A stretch of DNA of 64,000 nt from assembly GCF_000346465.2 (NCBI RefSeq), contig NC_034011.1, positions 13,949,339 to 14,013,338 on the forward strand, written 5' to 3'. This document shows positions 43,516-56,692 of this stretch, piece by piece; the first letter of the stretch is position 1, and every line of letters starts with the position of its first letter. The translations under genes and the position numbers were made by a program. The notes beneath the pieces are model-generated. The model was not told the DNA's origin. It was given only the letters and a program-made list of their open reading frames with translations, and did not search any database. Origin of the DNA: Prunus persica. Taxonomy: Eukaryota > Streptophyta > Magnoliopsida > Rosales > Rosaceae.

Positions 43516-46500
43516 GTGGTTGACATGGATTCCAATGGGGAATTCGAGGCGGGTCCTTTCAACATGGATAGTGGATTCAGGAGCTACCAGGCACGTTTGC
43601 AATATATTGCAAGGACTAGCAGATTAAAGGAAGTCGTCAAAAAGGGAAATAGTGCTACGCGTCGGAAATGGTTCCCAAATCTCTACGAAAGCAGTAAGCA
43701 TTTTCCTCCTTAAGCTACCATATGGAGAGACACTTGAACTTAAAGATTGTCTTTACTTTCCACGTTGCATAAAGAACTTAATATATGTTTCAGCACTGCT
43801 GAAAGAAGATTTCACTATAACATTCAACGGAATGGGATGTTCTTTGCATCAAGGGAGTTGAATCATATGTAATGGTACTATGATCGATGGTTTCTACAAA
43901 ATACATAATGTGGAAAATAGCAATTATCTAATAGACATGGAAAATCCAGGACCTAAGAGGCCTAGAGAAGAAGTCAATCCAACTCAACTTTGGCCCCTAA
44001 AGTTAGGACACATTGGCCAAGATAGAATTCAAAGGATGGTCAAACATGGATACCTTGAATCGTTGGGTTCAGTTCCTATGCCCACTTGAAAATCCTATCT
44101 ACAAAATGTCAAACTTACCTTTTTTAGGGAAAGAGGATAGAGTCACTAAGCTTCTTGAACTAATCCATATTGATGTGTGTGGACCATTGTCTACTACATC
44201 AAGAGGAGGCTATTCCTACTTCATCACGTTCACCGACGATTACTTTCAGTTGGGCTATGTATATTTAATGAAGTACAAGTCTATGGTGTTTGAAAAGTTC
44301 AAAGAATTCAAGAACGAAGTGGAAAAGAAAACTTGAAATAATATCAAGACCCTAAGATCAGATCGAGGAGGAGAATACTTAAGTATTGAGTTCCTTGAAT
44401 ATCACAAGAAATGTGGAATCTTGTCTTAGTGGACTCCACCTGGAACTCCACAGCTCAATGGTGTCTCTAAAAGAAGAAATCAAACACTAATGGACATGGT
44501 TCGGTCAATGATGAGTTATACTGACTTACCAGTATCCTTTTGGGGATATGCACTCCAGACTGCGGCATATCTACTGAATAGAGTACCTTCCAAATCCATG
44601 CCCAAAGCTCCATATGAAATATGGTTTGGGAGGAAGCCAAGTCTTAATCATCCTAAGATTTGGGGTTGTCCAGCTTATGTCAAGAAGCATGACATTAACA
44701 AGCTAGATGCTAGATTAGAAATGTGTAGATTCATTGGGTATCCAAAAGAAACTTTGGGATACTACTTCTACGATCCAAAAGAACAAAAGGTGTTTATTGC
44801 AAGATGCGCAAGATTCCTTGAAAATGAATTTGTAGTGGATGGCACATGTGTGCAAAAGGTTGAGCTCAAGGAAAAGTCTAAAGAGCCTCAAGAACCTCAA
44901 GTAGAGTCTGATCCATTTGAAATCCAGTCCATGCACTCACACTTACCCAACCTACATGCAGGTTTGAAAGGATCAATAGAGCCCTAGAAAGGTAACTGGG
45001 CTTACAACATATTCTTCTCATGGGAAATTACATTGAAGATTCTGAAACCTACACGAAGGTAATGTCAGACATTGACTCAAAGAAATGGTAAGAAGCCGTG
45101 AAGTCTGAGATGGATTTTACGTATCCCAACCAAGTCTGGACTCTGGTTGATCTACCCAAAGGTATTATACCAATAAGAAACAAATGGATCTTCAAAAGGA
45201 AAAAAGGCTCAGATGGCAAGGTCACCTACAAAGCTAGATTAGTAGCTGAATGCTACAAACCAAGAGAAGGGATCGACTATGAAGAAACTTTCTCTCCTTT
45301 AGCAATGATAAAATCCATCCCCATACTTATCGCCATAACAGCATATTATGACTATGAAATATGGCAGATGGATGTAAAGACAACTTTTCTGAATGGCCAC
45401 CTTCACAAAGAGATCTATATGGATCAACCTGAAGGTTTCATATGTTAAAATGAAGAAGGGAAAGTCTGTAAGCTTCAAAGGTCAATCTATTAACTGAAAG
45501 AGGCTTCAAGGAGTTGGAATATTCATTTCGTTTTAATCAAAACAAAGATGAACCTTGTATATACAAGAAGGCTAGTAGGAGCATTGTCATATTCCTCATA
45601 CTATATGTAGATGACATATTAACCTTTGGAAACAACACAAGCATGTTGACCTCAGTGAAACTATGGTTATCAAAAACTTCTCAATAAAGGATCTAGGTGA
45701 TGCATCTTACATACTGGATATCAAGATATATAGAGATAGATTGAGCAAACTAATTGGATTATCTCAATTCCTGTATGTAGATAAGGTGCTTGGAAGATTC
45801 CGTACGGAACAATCCAAGAAGGGTTTTCTACCAGTTAGACATGGTATCCACCTATCTAAGAGTATGAGCTCTAAAACCCCAGGGGAAGTAAAGCAGATGA
45901 GCACCCATATGTCGTTGCAATTGGGAGTCTAATATATGCCATGCTATGCACGAGGCCTGAAATCAGCTTTGTTGTGAGCATCACAAGTAAATATCAATTG
46001 AACCCAGGATTAGAATACTGGAATGCTGTGAAGGCTGTATTGACATACATCAGAAGGACTAAGAACATGTTCCTAGTCTATGGAGGGAACCCATAACTGC
46101 TAGTGGATGGATACACAGACACAGATTTTGAATATGATGTTGATGACCAGAAATCCACTTATGGATATGTGTTCAGATTGAACGGAGGGGTAATCAGTTG
46201 GAGATAGTGCAAGCAGAGTACAATTACGGACTCTACGACAGAAGCAGAGTATGTAGCTACATCAGAGGCAATAAAGAAAGCTATTTGGATGAAGAAGTTC
46301 ATTATTGAACTTGAAGTGGTTCCAAGCATTGAGTCGCCAGTTATCTTATACTGTGACAACAATGGGGCTATAGCATAAGCCTAGGAACCAAGGTCTTATC
46401 AAAGATCCAAACAGATTCAGAGGCGTTTTCACATAGTCAGGGAATATGTTGCTGATGGTGAAATTAGTGTACTCAAGGTGAAATCAGAAGACAACGTAGC

Positions 46501-46604
46501 AGATCCACTGACAAAGCCTATGAGTCAGCTTCAGCTATACCGACACATGGAGAAGATGGATATTAGATACATGTCAAATTGGCTTTAAATTGCAAGTGGG
46601 AGAT
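43516..46604 (+). pseudogene. Copia pol remnant (protease to RNase H)
   Basis: Protease relic near 43565-43600 (MDSG), then LRVGNGS and LYFPRCIKNLIYVSALL (43650-43850). GAG-pre-integrase near 43985. Integrase with IHIDVCGPLSTTSRGGYSYFITFTDDY, then RSDRGGEYLS, PPGTPQLNGVS, and VPSKSMPKAPYEIWFGRKPS (44150-44990). RT with KWIFKRKKGSDGK, KARLVAECYKPREGIDYEE and YYDYEIWQMDVKTTFLNGHL (45098-45448), and YVDD near 45605. RNase H with CDNNGAIA at about 46350-46375 and ADPLTKP near 46500. Several stops and frameshifts are present (44334, 44428, 45446). The 5' LTR and gag are missing. The purine tract is at 46593-46604. Confidence 0.88.
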
Positions 46605-49600
46605 TGTTAGAAATATGCCCTTAAATCCAATTAATTATGCAATAGTTAATGTTAATGACATCTTTTGTAATGACTTATTTAAGATATTTATGGGCAAGAC
46701 CAGTTGTTTTAATTCATGATCATGTTATCTTATGAAATACGAAACAACTATAGTCCTAGGAATATATAAGTGGACACATGAGAACTATGTAATGAAATTG
46801 CACACACTGAGACTTATCATGTGTAACATCCCGACCCAAATTTAAATATTCGTTTAATTTTAATTTATTAAATTGTGAAATTACAATTTTGCCCCTAGGA
46901 ACAAGGTCATTTCGGTCACTTCTTAATCCGGGAGGATTCTGGAGAATGAATGGCACCATGACGTAGATCGTGTCGAGATGAGTCCATAGACACGTGGCGG
47001 GCTCAAATCGGAGTTGTAACGAAAAAGTTACGATCAAGGGAAGTTTAGTGGCAAAATCGTAAATATTTCAAAAAGAGTTTATAAAAATTAGAATCTCTCT
47101 CTCTCTCTCTCTCTCTCTCCCTCTCCTGTACTCAAACAGACCCCCTTCCCTAGCTTTTGCAGCCGATGGTTTTTGGACCGCCGCCGCCGCCACAGGCAAC
47201 CCTCGGCCACAAGGTCGATACCAAAAGAGTCAGCACGTTGTCGCCTTCTAGCCCCACCCCTCAGCCACCGCCATCCGCCTCCTGGATCGTCAAAAAAAGC
47301 GAAAATAGGGCCGGTTTTTATGTAAAGCTTTCGAAGCTCGTCCAGGCAATTCTGGCGACCAATTTCTTTGATCTAGATATGCTTTTTCATCCTCTCAATG
47401 TGTTCTAGTTGATGGTTAGGTTGAATAGGATCGATTTCTGCGTTTTGAAACTGAACTTATCACTTAAAGTTTTGGCTCGTAATTCCGGATATTTTCGGTC
47501 ACTTTTTGGCCATGGTCCAAGAATAAAAGTTGCTCCACTTATTGTCCTGATCATGTAGGTATAGGTTTTGACCGGCGGTTTGGAGATTTTCCTATCACTG
47601 GAATTACTTCAGGCACCCACGTGCGGCCAGCGCATGGGCACTGTTTGGGTGTCCCTCTTGGTTCTAAAATGATCCCCATGTCGTCCCAGCACGACGGTAT
47701 CCTCGAATTTGAATTTGGTTACTGTTTGACTATCGATCGGATATCACAGATTATGCGTTATCCGAGTTCGATATGTTTGGACCGTTGGATCGACTCCAAT
47801 TTCAAATATATTGATTTAGGCACCTGTAGGATCATGTCGGAACTCGCGGATCATGAATCGAAGTCCCGGATGCTCTGATTCAATGAGTTAAATTTTGCGT
47901 TATACGGTAAGTATAAGTGGATCATTTTTAAGTTGTTCTTACACTTTTCATTTTATAAGTCTATGTTTCAGAAACGGTTTAGTTTGGGGTAAAAGGACTT
48001 GATTTGGATATTATTACATGATATCGGGAAAGTGAGAATACTTCGATTTCACCTTGATTTCACATGAATAGATTAAATTGCATGTTGTTATCTTCTGCAT
48101 GCTACCGGATGAGATTATAAATGTGCCTTTTAACAGGTTGAAAATTTTGGGAATTACCATTTTTCAGGAGAGACTCTGCCGAAATTTCGGCAAAAAGTCT
48201 CTTCCCTTTTTAGTTAGTGGGCCCGACATCGGTGTGATTTCGAAAATTTCACAGGATTCGTCCCGGATACCGAGGTATTGGAGGTGGGTCCTGTCATCAT
48301 GATCCCTAATCCTAAACATGTTCCTGGTCATAGGAGTATCAATTGGGTATTGATATTCCTCCAAGACCAGTACACACAGTATCTTCTCTATATGTAGAGA
48401 ATGATGAGGTCTCAAGTCATTAAGTGTAGTGACAAAAAGATATGTGTGTAGATGCTTGCAGGAGAACAAGTACATTGAACACAATCAAATACATGAGTTC
48501 TAGAATGGAAGTCTTTGCTCACATGTCAAACTAGAACTCATCGATTGCAATGGTGCAAACTAATCCTTAGACCTGAGACGTCATAGATGTCTTGTAGCTA
48601 TGTTGTTTGTCTTTGAGAACACTATACAGTTGTTTCGAAGAAGACATGACTTAAAGGTGTTTATCAGGACTCTTAATAAAGTTATAGAGGCAAATGAATG
48701 TACAACAAGGGATCTTTACTTTTAGTAAAGAGAGTGAATACTCCAAAGATTTGATTGATCAAATCTTTGGGCAAAGTAGTACATAAGATTTGAAAGAAGG
48801 TCTTCAAATCTTATCATATAAAGGAATAATTCATATTAGAATATTTGACATTAGATTCATTTATCTAATAATGTGAATAAGGAGTATTGTATAAGAGAAG
48901 GATTCAATTGCACGATCAATTTGAATAGGTTCTTCCCTGTACCCTATTTAGCTCGGATAACCATGACATGTTGCTAGGCGTCAACTATGGTTTATGGAAG
49001 TCCTGAAAGGATCAAACTTAATTGACCTTCACCAATAGGAAGAATTAAATAGTGAGATTTAATTCACAAGTTAACTCAGAGAAGTTGAGCCTACCCACTA
49101 CCTTACTAAAAGGAACCTACAGATCGCACACTAAAAAATGAGATTAGAGGAACAAATGAAGAGAAAAGAAACTAGGAGTTAGAAGTCAACGATCAGGTCA
49201 AAATCAACATGTTTGACCGAGCAATTGACCAAGTCAAATCGTTTGACTGAATCAACTAGTTTGACCGAGTCAAATAAGTAAGACTATAATAGTGATTTAA
49301 AAGTTAAATCATAATTCATAATTAAGAGTTAATTATGGAATAAACTTTGACATAAGGAAAAGGATTGGACTTTCAAATATGATTTAAAGAAAAAGGTAAA
49401 ATACCCAAAAGCCTATTGCGCTCAAGAATAAGTGTTGTATGACAACACAAATTCGAGGACCCAAGCCAAGTCTTCTAGGTTGATTTCTCTTCATCTCCAG
49501 TCCATTTTGGTGTGGTGAGGTAGAATGCTTCTACTTTGAGCCTCTTGGTTGAGGAATCTACATTCTAAGAGGAGATTAAAGGCCTTTCCAACAAAGTGAT

Positions 49601-49850
49601 CATTCTTGGTTCTCCAAGAAAAAGGTACAAGGGTAAATGCTTAAACCTCTCTTCTCTTTTCTATTTTGTGCTCAAAGAGACTAGATCATAAGATACTTGG
49701 GATAAATCAAAAAGGCTTAACCCAACTAGAATAAGCAAAATTAGTCCGCCATTATGAATGTTTTTGTGAGATATGTTGTGGCTAAATTCATTTCCAAGAA
49801 AAAGATATTTGTTTCCTTCGTTCCATGCCCCAATTAGCATGATCAAGAGC
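46605..49850 (+). mobile_element. Copia 3' LTR, interrupted by a Ty3 solo LTR
   Basis: The LTR starts TGTTAGAAATATGCCC directly after the purine tract. It runs to 46821, is interrupted by the solo LTR (46822-48296), and continues from 48302 (atccctaatcctaaacatg). The right limit is not certain: a related stretch begins again at 49856, so two LTR pieces may be joined. Confidence 0.65.
46822..48296 (+). mobile_element. Ty3-type solo LTR, 1475 bp, TCATG target duplication
   Basis: It begins TGTAACATCCCGACCC and ends ggtgggtcctgtca, so TG...CA, and is flanked by TCATG at 46817-46821 and 48297-48301. Removing it restores a continuous Copia LTR text. It has a (CT)n tract at 47094-47123 where the related LTR at 40569 has one. 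No internal element sequence remains, as expected after recombination between two LTRs. Short frames inside are not genes. Confidence 0.9.
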
Positions 49851-50870
49851 ATTGATTAAGAGAATGATTCTATTGCATGATAATTTCAACTGAATAGGTT
49901 CACAACCCCATTCTATATTGGCCTTGGGCAACCGTGACTTGTTGATAGGCGTCACCCATGGTTTGTGGAAGCCTTGAGAATAAAATATAATCTAGTTCTC
50001 ATAAAGGGAGAATTAAAAGGGAGTTTTAATTCAAAATCGATCAATAAAGAGTTTTGAATCGTCCACTACCTTACCGATTAGAACCTAATGGATCGCACAC
50101 CAATAAGGTTAGATGAAAAAAAAAACTTTGATGTGCATGGACTTATTAATTTAATAGCGATTGAATTAATTAAGATAATGCGGTAAAAGAGTAGTTTGGG
50201 CCTAAACTATAAAATCGGGTTCAAGGCCCATTGAGCTTGGACCCATTGGGTTAGTTAAGACACGTGAGCGTAGTGGGATGACCACAGAAGCCCAATGGGC
50301 CCAATAAAGACCCTATGGCTGGTTTTACCTAGAGGGAGACTTAGGTCTCCTTCTTGTGGGTATGTGAACTTTGTATCTTGAGAAAAGTTAGGATTTTTTA
50401 GCTAGTTTCAAGAGAGGAGTTAGAACACCATCAAGCTCCTCCCACCTAGCCAAAAATCGGTCACCTTAAGAAGCAGGCACTAGCATCCTTTCCTTTCTAA
50501 GTTGTATCATATCCTCCATCTTCCTTGGTGTGGAAAAGTTAGAGATCGCCTCTATTTGTGATTTGGTGAATCTACAAGACCTTCCATAAGGTGATCAACT
50601 CAAAAGATGTCAACCTTGAGTAGTGTTTCAAGGGTAAAGTTTCTACTCTCTCTTTCTCTTAGTCTAGAATGTCTAGGAATAGAACAATCTAAACCAATCT
50701 TCAAGATACTTGGGGTTAGTTATGTTATAGCTCTAAGATTAACTTTTAAAGCTTCTATTGCCTAAAAGTTAATTGTAACCTTATCTTTGTGGCTATATAC
50801 AACTAGGATCTAATGTTTCCTTCGAGGTCCAGCCCACAAGTCCAAACAAGAGCCACCAAGTGGCCTAATC
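48890..50870 (+). repeat. Direct repeat of Copia LTR segments
   Basis: About 48896-49150 and 49856-50110 are related, sharing gaataggttc, ataggcgtca or a close variant, ggtttgtggaag-like text, ccactaccttac and gatcgcacac. Later parts (about 49560-49680 and 50570-50690) also match, with tccaagaaaaaggtacaagggtaa against gtgtttcaagggtaaag. This looks like two diverged LTR pieces of one family in tandem. Confidence 0.6.
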
Positions 50871-51639
50871 CAAACTAATCTATTGGATATGGAATGGACA
50901 AGACTTATGAAGACTAGAGATGCTCTAATCTTCAAACGTGAGAATACAAATTTCAACTCAAACTTGCTTTCCCAAGCCAACATTTATTGGGTAGGATTAG
51001 GGTGGGCATCTTATCTGAAAAATTCATGCACCGACCATACCAAATCAACGGTTTTGTTAAATTATTATTTTTTATTAAAAAATTTAGCCAATTCGATCCG
51101 AACCGAAAATATAGTTAGAGGATCGGGTGGGAATATGTCTTACCGATGAAATCACCTACGAAACCGAATGTTTCAATTAATTTACTATTTAATTTAGCCG
51201 TGTGTCAACAAGTGGCTGGAAAAAAAATACTACGTCTTTTGATTCTCAATTGCATTCATATGAAATATGTTTATTTTTTCACTTTCATTATTGATTTAAT
51301 CATGTAGAAGGGTAGAGAAAGTGAACACTACTATATCTTGAGTGGTATAGTTGATTAATCACCATATTTTATCTCAAATAACATGCACAAGTTTAATATA
51401 GTTTATATTTGTTGTTGACTTTATTTTTCTTCGGTTGCAGTAGACGGGCATTTGGATTGAAAATTAATAGGCATCTATAATTTTATGAAGCCTTGGATTG
51501 AATATTGATAGGCCTCTCAGTTATTTTCCTCCTGTATTTCTTTTCATTATTGTTGTTTGTAATTTGCAGCTATTACTCACTCTTTGAAACTTTAAAACTA
51601 ATTTTATGTTGGTTTCTAACATTATTTGCTATTTGCTAT
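50871..51639. other. Unassigned DNA, possible hAT-like left end
   Basis: No gene. Near 50996, attagggtgggcatcttatc resembles the start of the possible hAT-like insert at 21452, and ttcgatccgaaccgaaaata follows. The young Copia interrupts this DNA at 51640. A right end was not found. Confidence 0.35.
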
Positions 51640-51848
51640 TATTAGGAATTATATTGTAATATAGTATTGTAATATATCTAGTTTCCTAGAATACATTAGT
51701 AGAATCCCACAGATAGTGGATCACGATTATTTAGCCTTAGAAGGCTAACGTGATGGAGCTTCACTCCTGTATATATACCTTGTACGAATTGCTTGTTAAA
51801 ACATAACAAAGTATTCAGCAAAATATTCTCTTGTTTATTTTCTTAAGA
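51640..51848 (+). repeat. 5' LTR of the young Copia
   Basis: It differs from the 3' LTR at three sites: near 51664 (g/a), 51694 (c/g) and 51722 (c/t). The TATA box lies near 51770. The unusual terminal bases are the same in both LTRs. Confidence 0.95.
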
Positions 51849-51919
51849 TGGTATCAGAGCATCTTGGTGCCTGATTCTCTAGTCCTCTCCAAACCCTAGC
51901 AGACTTTCAAACACCGCCT

Positions 51920-53116
51920 CCATGGCAAGCGATGAACCATCAGTCGTACAACTAAAAACATAAAATACAAAGAATCATTCCAATTCCAACTCCAACTCCA
52001 GTATGGATTCATCAAATCCATATTTTTTTCATCATTCAGATCATCCTGGCCATATGCTCGTTCCAGAAAAATTAAACGGTGCCAATTATTCATCATGGAG
52101 TCAGTCTTCATGCCCTCATAGCCAAGAACAAGTTAGGATTCGTCGATGGATCCATTCAACGTCCTTCAGAAAAAGAACAGCCAAAAGAATACGCTATTTG
52201 GAATCAATGCAACAGTATGGTTCTGACATGGCTTTCACACTCTTTAGAGCCCGATCTCACCAAAGGAGTCATTATGCAAAAACTGCACACCAAGTATGGA
52301 AGGATTTTAAAGATCAATTTTCACAAAAGAATGCACCAACAATATACCATTCAAAAATCCATTGCATCTCTTTCACAAGGCACCATGACAGTCCAAGTTT
52401 ATTTCTCAAAACTCAAAGACCTTTGGGATGAGTTGGAGGTATATCGACCTCCCCTCACGTGTAATGAGGAAAAGACACACCGAGAAAGAAAAGAAGAAGA
52501 TCAAATGATGCAATTTCTCATGGGCTTGAGCGACACCTTTAATAATGTTCACACCAATATTCTCATGATGACACCATTGCCCAATATTCATCAAGCCTAT
52601 TCACTCGTCATTCAAGACGAGACTCAACGACAAATGACCTCAAGTGCAACTGAAAATTTCTCCCTTGATGCTGCAATCCAAAGCCGCCCAAACAATTTTT
52701 CCAATGATTCCAAGCAAAAGAAGTGTGAGCATTGCGATCGAGAAGGGCATTCAATTGCAACCTGTCGAAAGCTGAAATACTATTGTAAATTTTGCGACAC
52801 AAAAGGTCACACAAAGGAAAGATGCAATTACAAGAATGGAATATGGGCCCCCAAGCAAGGAAAATCCTTCCAGCAAGGACAATCCTCACAACAACAACGT
52901 GGTTCTCAAGGCCATTATTCTCAAAACTCACGTGGTGGCTTCCCTTCTTCAAATACACTCCCATCAGCCAACGCAGCTTCCCAAGCAACCCCAGCCGTCC
53001 AGCCAACTACTTCCAGTCCATCTTCCACTCTACAAGCCCCACAACAGAATCTTTTAAATGGTCTTTCTGTCGCAGAACTTCAACAACTGGCCCATGCCGT
53101 ATACATGATGCAATGA
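51920..53116 (+). pseudogene. Copia gag of the young element
   Basis: ATG 51920 starts MASDEPSVVQLKT and meets TAA at 51961. The frame resumes with HHSDHPGHMLVPEKLNGANY and SSWS, has a frameshift near 52110, and continues with KNKLGFVDGSI, the UBN2-type gag core (YFSKLKDLWDEL), and QFLMGLSDTFNNVHTNILMM. Two zinc knuckles follow, CEHCDREGHSIATC and CKFCDTKGHTKERC. It ends at TGA 53114. The protein forms the particle that packages element RNA. The two stops both fit C-to-T changes. Confidence 0.9.
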
Positions 53117-56100
53117 AACAGTGGATCTGGTAATAGCACTGCTTATGCAAATGCTGCAGGTCTGTCTCCTTTTGCCATTCCTTCACTTAATTTTGTATTC
53201 ACTCAACCTTGGATTTTGGATAGCGGAGCTACTGATCACATCACTTATGATTCTACCTTTTTCACTAAAACAGAATCCTCACCCATACCTAGTGTTAACT
53301 TGCCCACTGGGTCTTCTGCCCCAATCACTTATGTTGGCACTATACCATTCAATTCCCACATCACTTTAGACAAAGTTTTATGTGTTCCTTCTTTTTGCTT
53401 AAATCTTATGTCTGCCAGTAAAGTCACTAATTCTCTAAATTGTTGTGCTATTTTGTTTCCCACTTTTTGTGTCTTGCAGGACTTGGCTACGGGGAAGATG
53501 ATTGGCTTGGGTAAACAACATGGTGGTCTCTATTACATGTCTCCGTTGCGAAGGGCACCTGTCACCTGTCAAGTATCCCATTCCTCAAACCTATGGCATA
53601 TGCAACTTGGACATCCATCACCTTCTCGTCTTAAATTCCTGTCTCCATTATTGTCTTCTGGTACTCTTTCCTTTGATAATATTTGTATTGTTTGTCCTTT
53701 GGCCAAATAAACCAGACTTCCATTTCCTCTAAGTACAATATCAACTCATGCACCATTTGATTTATTACATTGCGATATTTGGGGTCCACATAAAGTTCCC
53801 ACACATTTAGGGGCACGTTTCTTTCTTACCATTGTGGATGATTTTACCAGATGTACATGGATTTTTTTGATGTAGCATAAGTCTGATACACAACATCTTT
53901 TAAAAATCTTTTGTTGTTTTTGCTCGTAATCAATTTCATGCCCACATTAAAGCCATTCGAGTAGACAATGGGTCCGAATTTCTATCAATGAAAGATTTTT
54001 TTCAAACCACTGGCATCGAATACCAACACACTTGTGTTTACACTCCACAACAAAATGGTGTTGTGGAACGTAAACATCGTCATATTCTCACCGTTGCACG
54101 TGCACTCCTTTTCCAATCCCAATTACCTCTTCCTTTTTGGGGTGAACGTGTCTTGACTGCTGTCTACCTTATTAATCGATTACCATCACCACTCCTATCT
54201 AACAAATCACCTTATGAATTATTATACAAACGTCCACCATCTTTTGACCACTTGACAGTCTTTGGTTGCCTGTGTTATGCGACTGTTGTTCATCCTACCA
54301 CTAAATTTGATCCTCGTGCAAAATCTTGTGTCTTTGTTGCCTATCCTACAGGTCAAAAAGGTTACAAACTTTATGATATGGAGACAAATAATTTAGTAAG
54401 TCGTGATGTCAAATTTTATGAGAACCATTTCCCATTCTCATCTCCCACCGGTACCCCACCTTCCAATTTTGTTTTACCTCAACCCTTCCCTTACACAAAT
54501 GACAGCAGGCCCCCACCTCTCACCCATCCGTCACTAGCCCATTCATACATCCACACAGCCGCACTATGTCGACCCTACATCTCCCCGTGATGTTTTTTCA
54601 CCACCCACCACATCACCAAGTTCTCTACCCAACATCACTACACCTCATACCCCACCCGTGTCCCCCCAAACCTCTAATCTACCCTTTTCTCCTACTGACC
54701 CTCCATCACCACTTCCTACCTTACAACTCCCACAACCACATTCTTCACCACCACCCCTCCCAATGCATCATTCCACCAGTCCAACGTAACCTTCGGCATG
54801 GCATAAGGACTACCACATGTCCAACCAAGTCACTCATTCTATCTCGGTGCCTCGTCCTGTAAAAGGTACTCGATATCCTCTTTCTTACTTTCTTTCCTAT
54901 TCTCGTTTTTCTTCTGCCCATTGTGCTTTTCTCGCTAATATTTCGGGTCACGCTAAGCCCACCTCTTATGCTCAAGCTATCCTTGATCCAAATTGGCGAC
55001 AAGCCATGAATACAGAATTAGAGGCCTTACAACAAAATAATACATGGTGCCTGGTTCCTCTCCCAATTTGGTCATAAACCCATTGGTTACAAATGGGTTT
55101 ACAAAATTAAATACAAGTCTGATGGTACCATTGAGCGCTACAAAACTTGCCTTGTTGCTAAAGGATATACTCAGGTTGAAGGTGTTGATTATCTTGAGAC
55201 ATTTTCTCCTACTACGAAGCTCACTACTCTTCATTGTCTTTTTACTGTTGCTACTGCACGCAATTAGTTCATATGTTCAAAATGCTTTCCTTCATGGTGA
55301 TTTACATGAAGTTGTGTATATGGAACCTCCTCCTGGTCTTCGCCGACAGGGGGAGAGCGTTGTATGTCGGCTCAAGAAGTCCCTCTATGGACTCAAACAA
55401 GCATCCAGAAACTGGTTCTCTACCTTTTCAGATACCATTCAGAAAGCTGGTTATCAACAATTAAAGGCTGATTATTCTCTTTTCACCAAAGCTCAAGGTA
55501 CTTCCTTTACTGCAGTTCTTATCTATGTTGATGACATACTCCTCACAGGAAATGATCTCCAAGAGATGGAAGGTCTCAAAGCATTTCTTCTTAAACGCTT
55601 ATGCATCAAAGATCTGGGTGATTTAAAATATTTTTTGGGCATTGAATTCTCACGTTCCAAGAAAGGCATTTTCATGTCTCAAAGAAAATATGCACCAGAT
55701 ATTCTACAAGATTCAGGGCTCTCAGGAGCACGCCCAGAAAAGTTTCCCATGGAACAGAACTTGAAGCTTACCCCCACAGATGGAGCATTGCTGAATGACC
55801 CAACTAAGTACAGAAGATTGGTTGGAAGACTGATTTATCTTACTGTCACGAGACCTGATATAGTTTATTCTGTTCGGACACTAAGTCAATTCATGCATGA
55901 GCCTCAAAAACCACATTGGGATGCTGCCATACGGATCCTCAATTATGTCAAAGGTACGCCTGGTCAAGGTCTGTTATTCTCTGCTACCAACAATCTTGCC
56001 TTAAGAGCATTTTGTGATTCAGATTGGGGTGGTTGTCGTGCCACAAGAAGGTCAGTTACAGGTTACTGTGTTTTTCTTGGAAATTCTCTCATATCATGGA

Positions 56101-56476
56101 AATCCAAGAAACAAACCAATGTTTCTAGATCATCAGCAGAAGCCGAATATCGAGCTATGGCAAATACATGTTTGGAACTAGGTTGCGATACGTATTGGAA
56201 GATTTAAGAGTTCCACAATTAGCTTCTGCACCATTATACTGTGATAACCAAGCTGCTTTGTATATTTCGGCGAATCCTATTTTTCAAGAACGTACAAAGC
56301 ACATTGAAATAGACTGTCACATAGTTCGAGAAAAACTGCAAGCTAGAGTAATTAGCCCATTGCACGTATCTACACACTTCCAGTTCGCAGATGTTTTCAC
56401 GAAGGCTTTAGGGAAGGATCAATTTGTGATACTACGTAACAAGTTGGGACTTCATGATATTCACTCTCCAACTTGA
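53117..56476 (+). pseudogene. Copia pol of the young element
   Basis: Protease: QPWILDSGATDHIT (near 53205). GAG-pre-integrase: NLWHMQLGHPSPSRL (near 53590). Stops at 53708 (TAA) and 53873 (TAG). Integrase: LLHCDIWGPH, DDFTRCTWIF, VDNGSEF, TPQQNGVVERKHRHIL (53760-54120). A Pro-rich linker (54450-54790). RT starts WRQAMNTELEALQ (about 54990), has a frameshift near 55075, ETFSPTTKLTT, a stop near 55265, LKKSLYGLKQASRNW, and the active site YVDD (55524-55535). Connection: YRRLVGRLIYLTVTRPDIVY. RNase H: CDSDWGGC, SRSSAEAEYRAMA, a frameshift near 56175, YCDNQAALYI and ADVFTKALG, stopping at 56474. It is inactive as it stands. Confidence 0.92.
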
Positions 56477-56483
56477 GGGGGAG

Positions 56484-56692
56484 TATTAGGAATTATATTG
56501 TAATATAATATTGTAATATATCTAGTTTCCTAGAATAGATTAGTAGAATCCCACAGATAGTGGATTACGATTATTTAGCCTTAGAAGGCTAACGTGATGG
56601 AGCTTCACTCCTGTATATATACCTTGTACGAATTGCTTGTTAAAACATAACAAAGTATTCAGCAAAATATTCTCTTGTTTATTTTCTTAAGA
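56484..56692 (+). repeat. 3' LTR of the young Copia
   Basis: 209 bp, beginning directly after the polypurine tract and followed by GCTAT. See the three differences listed for the 5' LTR. Confidence 0.95.

Larger units (their letters stand above)
51640..56692 (+). mobile_element. Young Copia element with two 209-bp LTRs, GCTAT duplication
   Basis: LTRs are 51640-51848 and 56484-56692, both 209 bp, with three substitutions by eye. GCTAT flanks at 51635-51639 and 56693-56697. The primer site TGGTATCAGAGC (51849-51860) abuts the left LTR. The purine tract gagggggag (56475-56483) abuts the right LTR. The LTR contains ctgtatatataccttg as a TATA box. LTR ends read TATTAGG...TTAAGA, not TG...CA. The body has gag, protease, integrase, RT and RNase H, but carries several stops and frameshifts. 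Confidence 0.95.

Noticed and set aside
47157..47408. Pro-rich 83-aa frame
   Set aside because: It lies in the solo LTR, just after the (CT)n tract, and has no family resemblance.
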